Of a stretch of DNA of 47,618 nt, positions 25,001 to 30,355 are shown in pieces (position 1 is the first letter of the stretch; each line of letters starts with the position of its first letter). The stretch comes from Paludibacteraceae bacterium. Lineage in GTDB: Bacteria; Bacteroidota; Bacteroidia; Bacteroidales; Paludibacteraceae. The translations under genes were made by a program, and so were the position numbers. The stretch spans positions 1 to 47,618 of the forward strand of contig JAKSKR010000022.1 of the NCBI GenBank assembly GCA_024401645.1. Direction: 5' to 3'. Below the pieces are notes generated by a model. That model ran no database searches and was not told the origin of the DNA. It worked only from the letters and a program-made list of their open reading frames with translations.

Positions 25001-26623
25001 AAGGAAGAAGCTTCTAAACCAAAGGTTTACGAACGCAAGAACATTCGTCTGCGTAAGGGCAACAATACCCGAATCAGCCACCGCTTGGGTACTACCAAGC
25101 TGACCGTTACACTCACCGATAAAGACGGTAAAGAATATCCGGTTAAGTTCAAGGTGGTAGACCAGAATGTCATTAACCTTATTGGCGTTGAAGACGTGTC
25201 TGGACTCAACATGAAGATTGTTGGAACCCAGAAACAGAATACTCCGGCATCTACTGCAGTCGACATTATGGCACGTGTGCTTATGTCGGTTCGAAACTTG
25301 TCTATTTCATACCGCGAAATTGACGCGTTGACGTTGAACGGTTACAACCCTGGTAGCGGATTCATGGGTCAGGACGCTTCTGCCCCTGGTTACGATTTCA
25401 CATTCGGTTTCTATAATGCCAACAAGTATTTGAAGAAGGTGAAAGACCATGGCTGGATGTTAGAGGACTCTTCGTTCGTAACCAATCCGGTTATCAAGAC
25501 GAAGGAACAAGACTTGCAGATCAAGTCTTCTGTAATTCCATTCCCTGGAATTAAGATTGACTTGAATGCAGCTTGGATGAAGGCTAGAACCGATGACATT
25601 TATTATATGTACGACGATGCAAATACCTTCTCTGGTTCATTCTCTCGTACACATGTCGCAATTGGTACTACATTCAAGGGACGCAAGTTGAACTCTAAAC
25701 TGTTCGACCAGTTCTTAAGTAATCGTTTCACCATTCGTGCCCGTTTGAAGACCGACTTCACCATGAAGACTGGTGTTTCAGACGAAACCGAAATCCAGCG
25801 CAAGTTGTTGTTAAACTCAAGCGACGTATTGGTTCCTGCATTCTTGTCGGCATACACCGGTACTAATGCGGCATCTACACCATTAGAATTATTACCTTCT
25901 ATGTGGTCGTTGTTGCCTAACTGGCGTGTTACAGTCGACTTGTTGTCGCGTTGGGAGTATATGCAGCAGTACTTGAAGAGCTTGAATATTAACCATGCTT
26001 ACAAGTGTACCTATAACATCAATTCATACTCAAGCCTTACCGATTGGCAAGACCTTGGTGGTGGTTATGGTGAAGTGATGGGTACATCGCAAGAACTCGA
26101 CAATGGTTATTTCAGTTCCGAGGTTACTGTCGACAACGTCAACATCAACGAGTCTTTCTCTCCACTCATTGGTATTGATGCAACTTTGAAGAACAGTTTG
26201 TTGTTGAAGGCTGAAATGAAACGTTCAAGAAACAATGGCCTCGATGTGAATGCATTGCAGGTCGTTGAATCTTACAGCAACGAATATGTGTTTGGTACAG
26301 GTTACCGCATCGACGACTTCGGTGCTATTGTTCGTTTGAACAACAACAAGCAGAAGACCATCAAGAACGACCTCAACCTTCGTCTCGATGTTTCGTATAA
26401 GATGACAGATGCTTACATCCGTAAGATTGAAGACGAATATTCGCAGTTGAGTAGTGGTATCAATTCGTTCATCATTAAGTTTAGTGCCGACTATGTGGTA
26501 AGCTCACGCTTGAATTTCCGTTTCTACTACGACCGCACAGCTTCTACTCCGAAGGTCTCAACGTCTTACCCAATGGTGAGCAGCGACTTTGGTATTGGCA
26601 TTAAGTTGTTGTTGTCGAAGTAA
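19052..26623 (+). CDS. sprA: SprA, outer-membrane translocon of the type IX secretion system
   Basis: SprA (Sov in Porphyromonas) is the giant outer-membrane beta-barrel through which type IX substrates leave the cell. The 2523-residue length and blocks such as LDDIQVDIGNTGDKIFGPGGVQL, FDLDTKIQLNASGKVGD-like text near 190, YIDDFEGTKSSINIMSP near 845 and many aromatic barrel strands fit the family. The frame has no ATG near its start: the first plausible codon is TTG at 19052, followed by a clear signal peptide (residues 1-27), and the frame upstream is open only to 18998 without ATG or GTG. A Lys/Glu/Ala-rich stretch lies at about 1950-1995. It follows ruvA. No other type IX gene is in the window, but a sorting-tailed GH98 and a SprB-like protein are possible clients. 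Confidence 0.95.
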   Translation: MRSSLKKYFAPLAAVAIIGASATTVLAQPDAGQALPTPLPAPVPTSEKSSTDAATADTGRLIYPLRKMEAVTYEDLQQKSPADLRDPSNVKHEVDYDPENGYYIYRTKVGDMEVATPFVLDESEYHEQSLKESMNEYWNQKNAENTDKGNKFSLDDIQVDIGNTGDKIFGPGGVQLKTQGSVDLTFGLKHTKRDNPTIAERNRKTNIFDFDTKIQLNASGKVGDRVKFNMNYNTEATFDFDQSLINLGYEGKEDNIVKKIEAGNVTLPLSTQLISGASALFGIRTDMQFGKLRVSAVAAQQESDRKTISTKGGAQTTDFEISASDYEANRHFFLSQFFYDNYDEWMSKIPTITSGVVINKVEVWVTSTSSSADKTTRNVVAFTELGEPESNSSTVCPGNAANNLYSTLSSAENAGIRNYGTNQLDMVMYNGKYLKNGTDYEVVNSARMLSSDEYKFNPYLGTISLRSTLNASDVLAVAFQYTYKGKSYKVGELSTDHVSTDSTSSTLFVKLLKSTSSSPDNARLWKMMMKNVYSLSAYNVSAEKFKLNVEYYYTNDSISSYLKYLPISNIKKTPLVKVLNLDRLNSRQKAVSDGYFDFVDGYTVDATNGRVYLPSVEPFGRYLIDKIEDKDLAEQYAFTELYEMTQIEAKEYAEKDKFRLAGEYRSSSGSQIRLGATNVPRGSVRVTAGGRNLVENEGYTVDYNLGVVTILDEVALSSNTPINVSLESESFFNTQRKSLLGTSLQYDFNEHFTFGGTFMHLNEKPMTKKVAYGEEPISNTIWGLNAAYNTPSQWLTNMVDKLPLINATAPSTIAVSGEFAQLVPGHATAVDQDGQGVSYIDDFEGTKSSINIMSPLAWTLASTPVISDATYVGHKLIRDVDSFWGNDLVTSKGHLGYGLNRSHFAWFRIDQVLNNVTSDMPRHLRNNKAERSNHFVRLVHEQELYQNKEAVYGESTILPTLNLSFYPEERGPYNLDVSGMQEDGRLDNPSHRWGGIMRKLDNTDFKKSNVEYIEFWMLDPFVYDDVNTSSGKLVFNLGEVSEDILKDGRISFENGMPTSGSFDVVDTTIWGRVPRIRAITYAFDNSNLSQQDVGLNGLSDEDEMQFPTYKKYVDAVRAKLNADAFNRFSNQMFSPLNDPAGDDFHHFLGGDYDAAQKGILERYKYYNGFEGNSSSSSSYYSSSTTSPDVEDLNGDHTLNEKEQYFEYVIDIDKNIFENESQWAAHHIASRVNYDIKNEETGEIETVHWYQFRVPIEKYNRIEGSISNFQSIRYMRMYMTGFSTNTFLRFGALNLVRTDWRVYSQNKNLFEGADNDGINSNEGRGTISVSSVNIENDESKVPVGYILPPGVERTKDPSQTQVRRENEQSMLLSIDSLGTKQARAVYKNTSLDTRRYKRLRMFVHAESRINEEPVEDNRLWLFLRLGSDLTENYYEYQVPLVITPDGATKDYDVWPAANNIDMPFSDFTNLKLRRDKKKAEGVAHINERFTEFIGDHLITVIGTPSLGELSSMMIGIRNEDSKMHSADIWVNELRMVGFDEDGGCAGLANLGIVFSDLGSVNLGGRIEQSGFGSIEDNVDERRIDDYYEYNFSANVQLGKLFPEKAKVNLPFSYTLEKTTSMPKYDPLNSDVTLEETLDNQTSKRARDSVRSMSVTTTTFKSYNVNNVRVGITSEKPMPYDPANFSFSLGYNETTEKSPDVEYDITKNYNGTFNYAYSLSPKPVEPFKKVKAFKSSYFKLLKDFNFYYLPNSLAFSTNMRRYYNEVQLRDYTVDIVKDTTFPYLSWDKDFTWSRTSDIKWNLSKSLKMSFTTTMNSQIDEIIRDEFGVYRDIPISASYLREVNADDWYERWKDTVWSSIKHFGTPIQYNQRFSLNWNVPINKLPYLDWITSNAQYAADYSWDRGAETVLGMRSETGNIAVSRRQWNGDVRFNFETLYNKSSYLKDVNKRYSNSKRAPNKKADDKKMTKEEKKAAKAAEKEAEAKRKEEASKPKVYERKNIRLRKGNNTRISHRLGTTKLTVTLTDKDGKEYPVKFKVVDQNVINLIGVEDVSGLNMKIVGTQKQNTPASTAVDIMARVLMSVRNLSISYREIDALTLNGYNPGSGFMGQDASAPGYDFTFGFYNANKYLKKVKDHGWMLEDSSFVTNPVIKTKEQDLQIKSSVIPFPGIKIDLNAAWMKARTDDIYYMYDDANTFSGSFSRTHVAIGTTFKGRKLNSKLFDQFLSNRFTIRARLKTDFTMKTGVSDETEIQRKLLLNSSDVLVPAFLSAYTGTNAASTPLELLPSMWSLLPNWRVTVDLLSRWEYMQQYLKSLNINHAYKCTYNINSYSSLTDWQDLGGGYGEVMGTSQELDNGYFSSEVTVDNVNINESFSPLIGIDATLKNSLLLKAEMKRSRNNGLDVNALQVVESYSNEYVFGTGYRIDDFGAIVRLNNNKQKTIKNDLNLRLDVSYKMTDAYIRKIEDEYSQLSSGINSFIIKFSADYVVSSRLNFRFYYDRTASTPKVSTSYPMVSSDFGIGIKLLLSK

Positions 26624-26644
26624 GTTGAGTAAATGATAGAAAGA

Positions 26645-26676
26645 AAAAAGTCCGAAAAACATTCGGACTTTTTTCT
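26645..26676 (+). terminator. Terminator of sprA
   Basis: AAAAGTCCGAA and TTCGGACTTTT form an 11-bp stem around AAACA, followed by Ts; it begins 22 bp after the sprA stop. Confidence 0.93.
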
Positions 26677-26763
26677 TTTATTATAAGGCTTTGTATAATA
26701 GCACTTAAACGTTTACTATGCAACTTTTATGCATAAGATGCTCATCTTTTTTGCTCTGCTTTT

Positions 26764-26794
26764 CTTGCAACTTAATAAAAAATAGCTAACTTTA
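26764..26794 (+). promoter_or_regulatory. Promoter of the lipoprotein gene
   Basis: CTTG (26764-26767), 19-nt spacer, TAACTTTA (26787-26794), one base from the TAnnTTTG consensus. It implies a leader of about 90 nt before the ATG at 26891. Confidence 0.55.
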
Positions 26795-26890
26795 CCGACG
26801 TAAAGCTGTCTTGACTCCTGCTTTACCTACAATTTTTTTATTCACTCATTAAAGACTACTAACAATCTTTTTACATACTTACTAACAATC

Positions 26891-28180
26891 ATGAAAAAAC
26901 ATTTTTATTTCCCATTCGTGGCTGCGCTTAGCCTTGGTTTGGTAGCATCTTCTTGTTCAGATTCTAAAGATGATGAAAAGAAGGAAGAAAACCCTTCAAA
27001 GACTGACGATACAGCTAAGACTCCTAAGGCATTCATGTTCTACAACGAATTCGTTCAGGACGGCGGTGTTTTGAAGGTAAAGGGTGAAAACTTCACTGCT
27101 AACACTGTAGTTGAATTCCAGGGTAAGGACGGTGCTGCAATTGCTGCTACTAAGGTAGAATGCAAGAGCGCTAATGAAATTTGGGCAACTGTACCTGCTG
27201 GTGTTGCTGAATCTTCATTCGTTACTTTCAAGAATGGTGATAAGACTTCTGAATGTGCTATCCGCCTTCGCGATACTCGCAATATGCTTGTTGACTTCAA
27301 CTCAGAGAAGTCTCTTGCTTTGACGTTCATGTCTGGTGATGTTGACAAGGCTGCCGATGGTACTTACGCAGTAACTGCTAATGCTGAAATCGGTGATAAC
27401 TATTCTTCTAATGGTGCTAACCAGTATGGTTTGTTCACTGATGAAGATGCTTGGAAGGGTATTTCTTATGCTCCATCTGCAAGTGAAGATGATTTGTTCG
27501 CAGAAGATGGTAGCAACAGTGTTCTTGGCTCATTTGCAAAGGAAATTGCAAAGAACCCAGCATCTCTTAACGACTATGTTGTTAAGTTCGAAATTAACGT
27601 TCCAAAGTCTGGCGCTCTCGATGGTCTTGGTGTTGCTTTGGCATTCACTTCTGCTGCCGAAAAAGAAATGACTAATGGTCGAAAGTTTGCAGCTTGCTTC
27701 CAACCTGCAGAAATCGTATTTGACAAGACAACAGACGAAGAAGGTAAAACTTCTTGGAGCCTTTCTAGCTACAAGAAATTCTCTACCGATGGTTGGATGA
27801 CTGTTGCTGTGCCTATGTCTGAATTCGTTTGGAACCTTTACGATAATAACTACTTGACTATTCCTGAAGTCGTTGGTCAGGGTTGGGAAATCCCTGAAGA
27901 TATGGCTGGCGTGTATGCTGCAGGTGGCAAGTCTTATGCTGAAGTAAACGCTAGCAAGGTTGCTACTCCTGATGACTTGTTCGATGCATGGGGTGGTTTG
28001 CAGCTTCTCGTAAACAACTATGACTTCGGTTCTAGTGGTAATGGTAAGAAGGGTACTCTTGCTGTTGACAACGTTCGTATCGTTCCTAACGATGGTAACG
28101 GTGCAATCTATCCAAAGGCTGGTTTCGGTGTGCCTTCACAGCACTACGAATTAGCTCCACGCACTGCAGAATTCAAATAA
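26891..28180 (+). CDS. Surface lipoprotein, putative glycan-binding (SGBP-like)
   Basis: The 429-residue protein has a lipoprotein signal ending VASSC with the lipid cysteine at residue 22, directly followed by SDSKDDEKKEE, an acidic run of the kind that directs Bacteroidota lipoproteins to the cell surface. An IPT/TIG-like beta-sandwich (about 45-125: GGVLKVKGENFTANTVVEF ... IWATVPAG) precedes a larger beta domain (about 130-425) that resembles the ligand-binding part of surface glycan-binding proteins of polysaccharide utilisation loci (ending LAVDNVRIVP). It is a single-gene unit with its own promoter and terminator, and no SusC/SusD or glycoside hydrolase is beside it. The substrate cannot be predicted. 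The lipoprotein call is firm; glycan binding is by resemblance. Confidence 0.75.
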   Translation: MKKHFYFPFVAALSLGLVASSCSDSKDDEKKEENPSKTDDTAKTPKAFMFYNEFVQDGGVLKVKGENFTANTVVEFQGKDGAAIAATKVECKSANEIWATVPAGVAESSFVTFKNGDKTSECAIRLRDTRNMLVDFNSEKSLALTFMSGDVDKAADGTYAVTANAEIGDNYSSNGANQYGLFTDEDAWKGISYAPSASEDDLFAEDGSNSVLGSFAKEIAKNPASLNDYVVKFEINVPKSGALDGLGVALAFTSAAEKEMTNGRKFAACFQPAEIVFDKTTDEEGKTSWSLSSYKKFSTDGWMTVAVPMSEFVWNLYDNNYLTIPEVVGQGWEIPEDMAGVYAAGGKSYAEVNASKVATPDDLFDAWGGLQLLVNNYDFGSSGNGKKGTLAVDNVRIVPNDGNGAIYPKAGFGVPSQHYELAPRTAEFK

Positions 28181-28208
28181 GTAATTTGATATTTTAGGAT
28201 TGAAAATC

Positions 28209-28248
28209 AATCAGCCTCATGGCTTCTGCCTTGGGGCTGATTTTTTTT
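28209..28248 (+). terminator. Terminator of the lipoprotein gene
   Basis: AATCAGCC and GGCTGATT form the stem, followed by eight Ts, 28 bp after the stop. The T-run directly abuts the next promoter box. Confidence 0.88.
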
Positions 28249-28249
28249 G

Positions 28250-28257
28250 TATCTTTG
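28250..28257 (+). promoter_or_regulatory. -7 promoter element of prfA
   Basis: TATCTTTG matches TAnnTTTG, starts 2 nt after the preceding terminator's T-run and lies 27 nt before the prfA ATG. The terminator and promoter are packed with no spare DNA. Confidence 0.6.
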
Positions 28258-28283
28258 CATATTATTAATCTCTTTATAGTTTT

Positions 28284-29393
28284 ATGGCTGAATCATCTTT
28301 GCTCGATAAACTTTCTGACCTTGAGGTGCGTTTCAAGGAAATTTCTACCCTCATTACCGACCCGGCTGTTATTGCCGATATGAAGCGTTATGTTAAGCTG
28401 AATAAGGAATATTCTGATTTGGAACGTATTGTGGCGCTGAAAAAGCAATACAAGAATACGCTCGACAATATTGCCGAAGCGCGCGAGGTCCTTAATTCGG
28501 AAAACGATCCTGAAATGGTGGAAATGGCAAAGGCTGAACTGGCTGAATTGACCGAAAAGTTGCCACAGATGGAAGAAGACATCAAGCTGGCGCTTATTCC
28601 GGAAGACCCAGAAGATGCACGTAACGCCATTGTTGAAATTCGTGGCGGTACGGGTGGCGATGAGGCTGCTCTTTTTGCTGGCGACCTGTTCCGCATGTAC
28701 ACCAAGTACTGCGAAATTAAGGGCTGGAGCGTGACCGTTAGTAGCTTTACCGAGGGTACTGCTGGCGGCTATAAGGAAATTGTATTCAATGTGTCTGGCG
28801 ACAAGGTCTATGGTACTATGAAGTACGAAAGTGGGGTGCACCGTGTGCAGCGTGTACCGGCTACCGAAACGCAAGGTCGTGTGCACACATCTGCTGCTTC
28901 TGTTGCTGTATTGCCCGAGGCACAGCCATTCGATGTGGAGATTGCAGAAGGTCTCATTAAATGGGATACCTTCCGTTCGGGCGGTGCCGGTGGTCAGAAC
29001 GTAAATAAGGTGGAATCGGGTGTGCGTTTGCGTTACCCTTGGAAGAGCCCAATTACCGGTCAGGTCGAGGAAATCTTGATTGAATGTACCGAAACACGTG
29101 ACCAACCAAAGAACAAGGAACGTGCGTTGACGCGTTTGCGTTCTTACATCTACGACCGCGAACACCAGAAGTACGTCGACGATATTGCTTCTCGCCGTAA
29201 GACCATGGTCAGCACGGGTGACCGTTCTGCCAAGATTCGCACCTATAACTACCCACAGGGACGTATTACCGACCATCGTATCAACTATACCATCTATAAC
29301 CTTCCGGCTTTCATGGATGGTGAAATTCAAGACTGTGTCGATCACCTCATCGTTGCGGAAAATGCCGAACGCATGAAGGAAAACGAAATGTAA
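28284..29393 (+). CDS. prfA: Peptide chain release factor 1
   Basis: RF1 recognises UAA and UAG stop codons and triggers release of the finished peptide. The 369-residue product shows the codon-recognition PAT tripeptide in HRVQRVPATETQGRVHTSA and the catalytic GGQ at residues 236-238 in SGGAGGQNVNKVESGVRL. The PAT motif rather than SPF marks it as RF1, not RF2. An N-terminal coiled-coil-like helical domain (1-100) and the RGGTGGDEAALFAGDLFRMY block are also typical. A long antisense ORF exists in this gene but is a shadow. It is followed by a tRNA gene with its own promoter. Confidence 0.97.
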   Translation: MAESSLLDKLSDLEVRFKEISTLITDPAVIADMKRYVKLNKEYSDLERIVALKKQYKNTLDNIAEAREVLNSENDPEMVEMAKAELAELTEKLPQMEEDIKLALIPEDPEDARNAIVEIRGGTGGDEAALFAGDLFRMYTKYCEIKGWSVTVSSFTEGTAGGYKEIVFNVSGDKVYGTMKYESGVHRVQRVPATETQGRVHTSAASVAVLPEAQPFDVEIAEGLIKWDTFRSGGAGGQNVNKVESGVRLRYPWKSPITGQVEEILIECTETRDQPKNKERALTRLRSYIYDREHQKYVDDIASRRKTMVSTGDRSAKIRTYNYPQGRITDHRINYTIYNLPAFMDGEIQDCVDHLIVAENAERMKENEM

Positions 29394-29426
29394 GACGTAT
29401 TGTTTGCCTTTTTAATTGCTTTCTTT

Positions 29427-29457
29427 TTTGCAAAGCAGAAAAAATGGTTTAATTTTG
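29427..29457 (+). promoter_or_regulatory. Promoter of the tRNA-Thr gene
   Basis: TTTG (29427-29430), a 19-nt spacer and TAATTTTG (29450-29457) make an ideal Bacteroidota promoter, 9 nt before the mature tRNA 5' end. Confidence 0.85.
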
Positions 29458-29466
29458 CACCCGTTA

Positions 29467-29539
29467 GCCGTTATAGCTCAGTTGGTAGAGCGCCGCATTC
29501 GTAATGCGTAGGTCGCGGGTTCGAGTCCCGCTTACGGCT
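29467..29539 (+). tRNA. tRNA-Thr (anticodon CGT)
   Basis: A full cloverleaf folds by eye: acceptor GCCGTTA / TTACGGC, D arm GCTC...GAGC, anticodon loop TTCGTAA with CGT at 34-36, and T arm GCGGG-TTCGAGT-CCCGC. It decodes ACG. CCA is not encoded. As I fold it there is a T-T mismatch at position 6:67 and a C-T pair at the top of the anticodon stem (27:43). It has its own promoter and terminator. Confidence 0.93.
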
Positions 29540-29548
29540 CGCAATATT

Positions 29549-29582
29549 AAAGGGAATGTCGCACAACGGCATTCCCTTTTTA
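29549..29582 (+). terminator. Terminator of the tRNA gene
   Basis: AAAGGGAATG and CATTCCCTTT form a 10-bp stem followed by Ts, 10 nt past the tRNA 3' end. Confidence 0.92.
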
Positions 29583-29641
29583 TATTATCTTGGCTTGATA
29601 CTTGTTTTACAACAGAAATACCGATAATTTTCCCTATATCA

Positions 29642-29673
29642 TTTGTTATTATTAAACAATAATTCTATATTTG
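29642..29673 (+). promoter_or_regulatory. Promoter of a candidate small RNA
   Basis: TTTG (29642-29645), a 20-nt spacer and TATATTTG (29666-29673): both boxes match consensus exactly. Initiation would fall near 29680. No ORF follows before a terminator 40 nt downstream. Confidence 0.75.
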
Positions 29674-29679
29674 AAACTC

Positions 29680-29744
29680 AAAATACATTGTAATTTACAA
29701 GATACTAGATAGGGTTCTCTGTGAAGAGAGCCCATTCTTTTTTT
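29680..29744 (+). ncRNA. Candidate stand-alone small RNA, about 65 nt
   Basis: An ideal promoter is followed, after about 30 unstructured nt, by an intrinsic terminator: GGGTTCTCT (29712-29720) and AGAGAGCCC (29725-29733) pair over 9 bp (one G-U) around a GTGA tetraloop, then ATTC and seven Ts (29738-29744). The enclosed DNA has no start codon with a usable frame. It lies between tRNA-Thr and two micropeptide genes. I know no named family it belongs to. The transcript start is inferred from the promoter. Confidence 0.5.
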
Positions 29745-29839
29745 GTAAAAAGTATTTCGCCTTATTCGTTTTTCAAATAACAGTATTTAGTCGTAAACTT
29801 GTTTGATTATTCGTTGCGTATTCATTTTTGCGTTAAAAT

Positions 29840-29956
29840 ATGCTGCATTTCTTCGCATTTTGCATAAGTATGGCAAATTGGGTACCTTCTGCTTGGTGGT
29901 ATTTGTGTGTGGCGGTGTTTGGTTATTGGCTTTCTAATATAGCTTATTGTATCTAA
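29840..29956 (+). CDS. Possible 38-residue hydrophobic peptide (weak)
   Basis: An ATG at 29840 (or an internal ATG at 29870, 28 residues) opens a short frame rich in Trp, Phe, Ala and Tyr (MANWVPSAWWYLCVAVFGY...), which would be a single membrane span. There is no good promoter at the right spacing and no ribosome binding site. It is listed because it lies in a region that holds two better-supported micropeptides; it could equally be chance. Confidence 0.2.
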   Translation: MLHFFAFCISMANWVPSAWWYLCVAVFGYWLSNIAYCI

Positions 29957-30050
29957 CTCTAACAAACCGTATATAAAGTTTGCCTATTGCCCTAACTTTG
30001 TGTCGTAATCAAAAACAAGCAAATAGAAATTAATTAAATACATTAAGGTT

Positions 30051-30125
30051 ATGACATTAGCATTCATTTTCGGCGCTCTTTTCGTTTTCGCTGCAGTTTA
30101 CAAAATTTCAGTTGTAAAGCACTAA
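30051..30125 (+). CDS. 24-residue membrane micropeptide, copy 1
   Basis: The frame encodes 24 residues starting MTLAFIFGALFVFAAVYKI and ending SVVKH: one hydrophobic span with a basic C-terminus. The second copy 53 bp downstream matches it at 17 of the first 19 residues (Phe-Tyr and Val-Ile are the exceptions), although many codons differ at the third base (for example GGC/GGT, GCT/GCA, CTT/TTA, GTT/GTA). This is the mark of selection on protein sequence, so I regard it as a real gene. A TAACTTTG -7 box at 29993-30000 lies 51 nt upstream, though without a good -33 box; AAGG at 30045-30048 is a weak ribosome binding site. Function unknown; a small membrane-complex subunit or a type I toxin-like peptide are both possible. 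Confidence 0.7.
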   Translation: MTLAFIFGALFVFAAVYKISVVKH

Positions 30126-30162
30126 ACAGAAAGCGCGTTCGCAATTAATTGAAGTTTAACTT

Positions 30163-30180
30163 ATAATTTTTCAAAATTAT
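30163..30180 (+). promoter_or_regulatory. Palindrome covering the start codon of micropeptide 2
   Basis: ATAATTTT-TC-AAAATTAT is a perfect 8-bp inverted repeat whose right arm includes the first two bases of the second micropeptide's ATG (30179). As RNA it could mask the start site, though an all A-U stem is weak. The same sequence contains a minus-strand -7-like TAATTTTG (30179-30172). Confidence 0.35.
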
Positions 30181-30253
30181 GACATTAGCATATATTTTTG
30201 GTGCATTATTCGTATTCGCTGCTATTTACAAAATTAAGATGATGAAGAAGTAA
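30179..30253 (+). CDS. 24-residue membrane micropeptide, copy 2
   Basis: This frame begins MTLAYIFGALFVFAAIYKI and ends KMMKK. It has the same length as copy 1, the same membrane span, the same YKI boundary and a more basic tail. The nucleotide sequences have diverged mostly at silent sites, so the duplication is old and both copies are maintained. It lies 53 bp after copy 1 and 31 bp before a shared bidirectional hairpin, so both are probably on one short transcript. Its start codon is part of a palindrome, which may control translation. The frame is far below usual gene-finder limits. Confidence 0.7.
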   Translation: MTLAYIFGALFVFAAIYKIKMMKK

Positions 30254-30283
30254 TTCTTGTAAAAAGTAGATATGATGAGAAAA

Positions 30284-30318
30284 AAGAAGCCTACCGGACA
30301 GCGTTCGGTAGGCTTCTT
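30284..30318. terminator. Bidirectional terminator
   Basis: AGAAGCCTACCG (30285-30296) and CGGTAGGCTTCT (30306-30317) form a perfect 12-bp stem. The minus strand has the better T-run, serving the lipoprotein operon 30356-33551; the plus strand may end the micropeptide transcript. Confidence 0.9.
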
Positions 30319-30355
30319 GCTTATGGAGCGTGAGAAAAATCGTTTTTAAGGCGTT

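Noticed and set aside
28293..29345. A 350-codon open frame on the minus strand opposite prfA
   Set aside because: It is the antisense shadow of a highly conserved gene; its sequence has no recognisable family and prfA explains the region fully.
29680..30253. The candidate small RNA as an antitoxin pairing with the micropeptide mRNA
   Set aside because: I saw no stretch of complementarity to either start region beyond short A/T matches; the two are reported separately.
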